DNA from: Myoxocephalus aenaeus
Lineage: Eukaryota > Chordata > Actinopteri > Perciformes > Cottidae
Reading direction: 5' to 3'
Length of the DNA stretch: 64,000 bases
NCBI GenBank assembly: GCA_038501785.1
Contig: JBAMJR010000083.1
Location: 692,501 to 756,500 of the forward strand
Shown here: positions 63,101 through 64,000 of the stretch, in pieces
Layout: each line of letters opens with the position of its first letter
Position numbering within the stretch: the first letter of the stretch is position 1
Translations under genes and position numbers: made by a program
Notes under the pieces: generated by a model
Database searches by the model: none
What the model was told of the DNA's origin: nothing
The model's input: the letters and a program-made list of their open reading frames with translations, nothing else

Positions 63101-64000
63101 CTACTGGAAGCACTCCACGGTAGATAACTCTCTTCTTCTACTGGAAGCACTCCACGGTAGATAACTCTCTTCCTCTACTGGAAGCACTCCACGTGTAGAT
63201 AACTCTCTTCTTCTACTGGAAGCACTCCACGTGTAGATAACACTCTTCTTCTACTGGAAGCACTCCACGGTAGATAACACTCTTCTTCTTCTACTGGAAG
63301 CACTCCACGGTAGATAACACTCTTCTTCTTCTACTGGAAGCACTCCACGGTAGATAACACTCTTCTTCTACTGGAAGCACTCCACGGTAGATAACTCTCT
63401 TCTTCTACTGGAAGCACTCCACGGTAGATAACACTCTTCTACTGGAAGCACTCCACGGTAGATAACACTCTTCTACTGGAAGCACTCCACGGTAGATAAC
63501 TCTCTTCTTCTTCTACTGGAAGCACTCCACGGTAGATAACTCTCTTCTTCTTCTACTGGAAGCACTCCACGGTAGATAACTCTCTTCTTCTACTGGAAGC
63601 ACTCCACGGTAGATAACACTCTTCTTCTTCTACTGGAAGCACTCCACGGTAGATAACACTCTTCTTCTTCTACTGGAAGCACTCCACGGTAGATAACACT
63701 CTTCTTCTTCTACTGGAAGCACTCCACGGTAGATAACACTCTTCTTCTACTGGAAGCACTCCACGGTAGATAACTCTCTTCTTCTTCTACTGGAAGCACT
63801 CCACGGTAAATAACACTCTTCTTCTCTACTGGAAGCACTCCACGGTAGATAACTCTCTTCTTCTACTGGAAGCACTCCACGGTAGATAACACTCTTCTTC
63901 TACTGGAAGCACTCCACGTGTAGATAACACTCTTCTTCTACTGGAAGCACTCCACGGTAGATAACACTCTTCTCTACAGGAAGCACTCCACGGTAGATAA
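57163..64000. repeat. 6.8-kb 37/40-bp minisatellite made of exon 4 end plus donor
   Basis: From the last 18 nt of slc25a25 exon 4 onward, the unit TACTGGAAGCACTCCACG plus GTAGATAAC plus (A/T)CTC(TTCTTC)n repeats about 175 times and runs past the window edge. TTC triplet number gives 37- and 40-bp units. A frequent variant has CCACGTGTAGATAAC. The first copies (57163-57720) are the most uniform. Confidence 0.98.

Overview
The window is nuclear DNA of a ray-finned fish, most likely a percomorph-type teleost. The genes are split by GT-AG introns and encode vertebrate proteins. The interspersed repeats are teleost families: a Rex3-like RTE LINE, L2/CR1-group LINEs, hAT elements with 8-bp target duplications, a Gypsy gag of the SCAN-like type, and tRNA-like repeats. 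By my estimate more than 40% of the 64 kb is tandem repeat.

Four genes can be built exon by exon. On the minus strand are pip5kl1 (5' four coding exons, 12116 to 5370, rest not found), dpm2 (complete, 83 aa, four coding exons, 29132 to 20809) and naif1 (complete, 331 aa, three exons, 39064 to 36317). On the plus strand is slc25a25 (exons 1-4 with all four EF-hands, 41565 to 57180; the carrier domain lies beyond the window end). naif1 and slc25a25 are head to head, about 2.5 kb apart. From memory this is the order and orientation of human 9q34.11 (PIP5KL1-DPM2-EEIG1-NAIF1-SLC25A25). EEIG1/FAM102A is not seen here; that interval holds a LINE with two hAT insertions. The genes are not a pathway. 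They are a putative lipid-kinase-like scaffold, the dolichol-phosphate-mannose synthase regulatory subunit, a domesticated Harbinger Myb-like nuclear protein, and a Ca2+-regulated mitochondrial ATP-Mg/Pi carrier.

Layout: 1-5.3 kb, decayed Gypsy, SGNH-type ORF and piggyBac-like pieces; 5.4-12.1 kb, pip5kl1 with a 49-bp minisatellite in intron 1; 14.2-18.3 kb, a Rex3-like LINE interrupted by a solo-LTR-like insertion and an L2 copy; 20.3-29.1 kb, dpm2 with a 5.3-kb minisatellite and nested hATs in intron 1; 29.4-34.7 kb, a 5'-truncated LINE carrying two hATs and a 24-bp array inside its ORF; 34.9-39.1 kb, naif1; 40.8-64 kb, slc25a25, whose introns hold an L2 copy with a 5.8-kb array at its stop codon, a 29-bp array, a 21/23-bp array at the exon 3 donor and a 6.8-kb array at the exon 4 donor.

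The main observation is that many minisatellites are built from recognisable functional sequence and start at it. Two arrays reiterate a 5' splice site (slc25a25 exon 3, naif1 exon 2). One reiterates the last 18 nt of an exon plus its donor (slc25a25 exon 4). One runs up to a 3' splice site (dpm2 exon 2). Two start at stop codons (dpm2 and the L2 ORF), and one expands an eight-codon piece of a LINE reverse-transcriptase ORF. The window contains an almost unexpanded L2 copy that serves as an internal ancestor for one array. No prokaryotic-type system, CRISPR or toxin was found.
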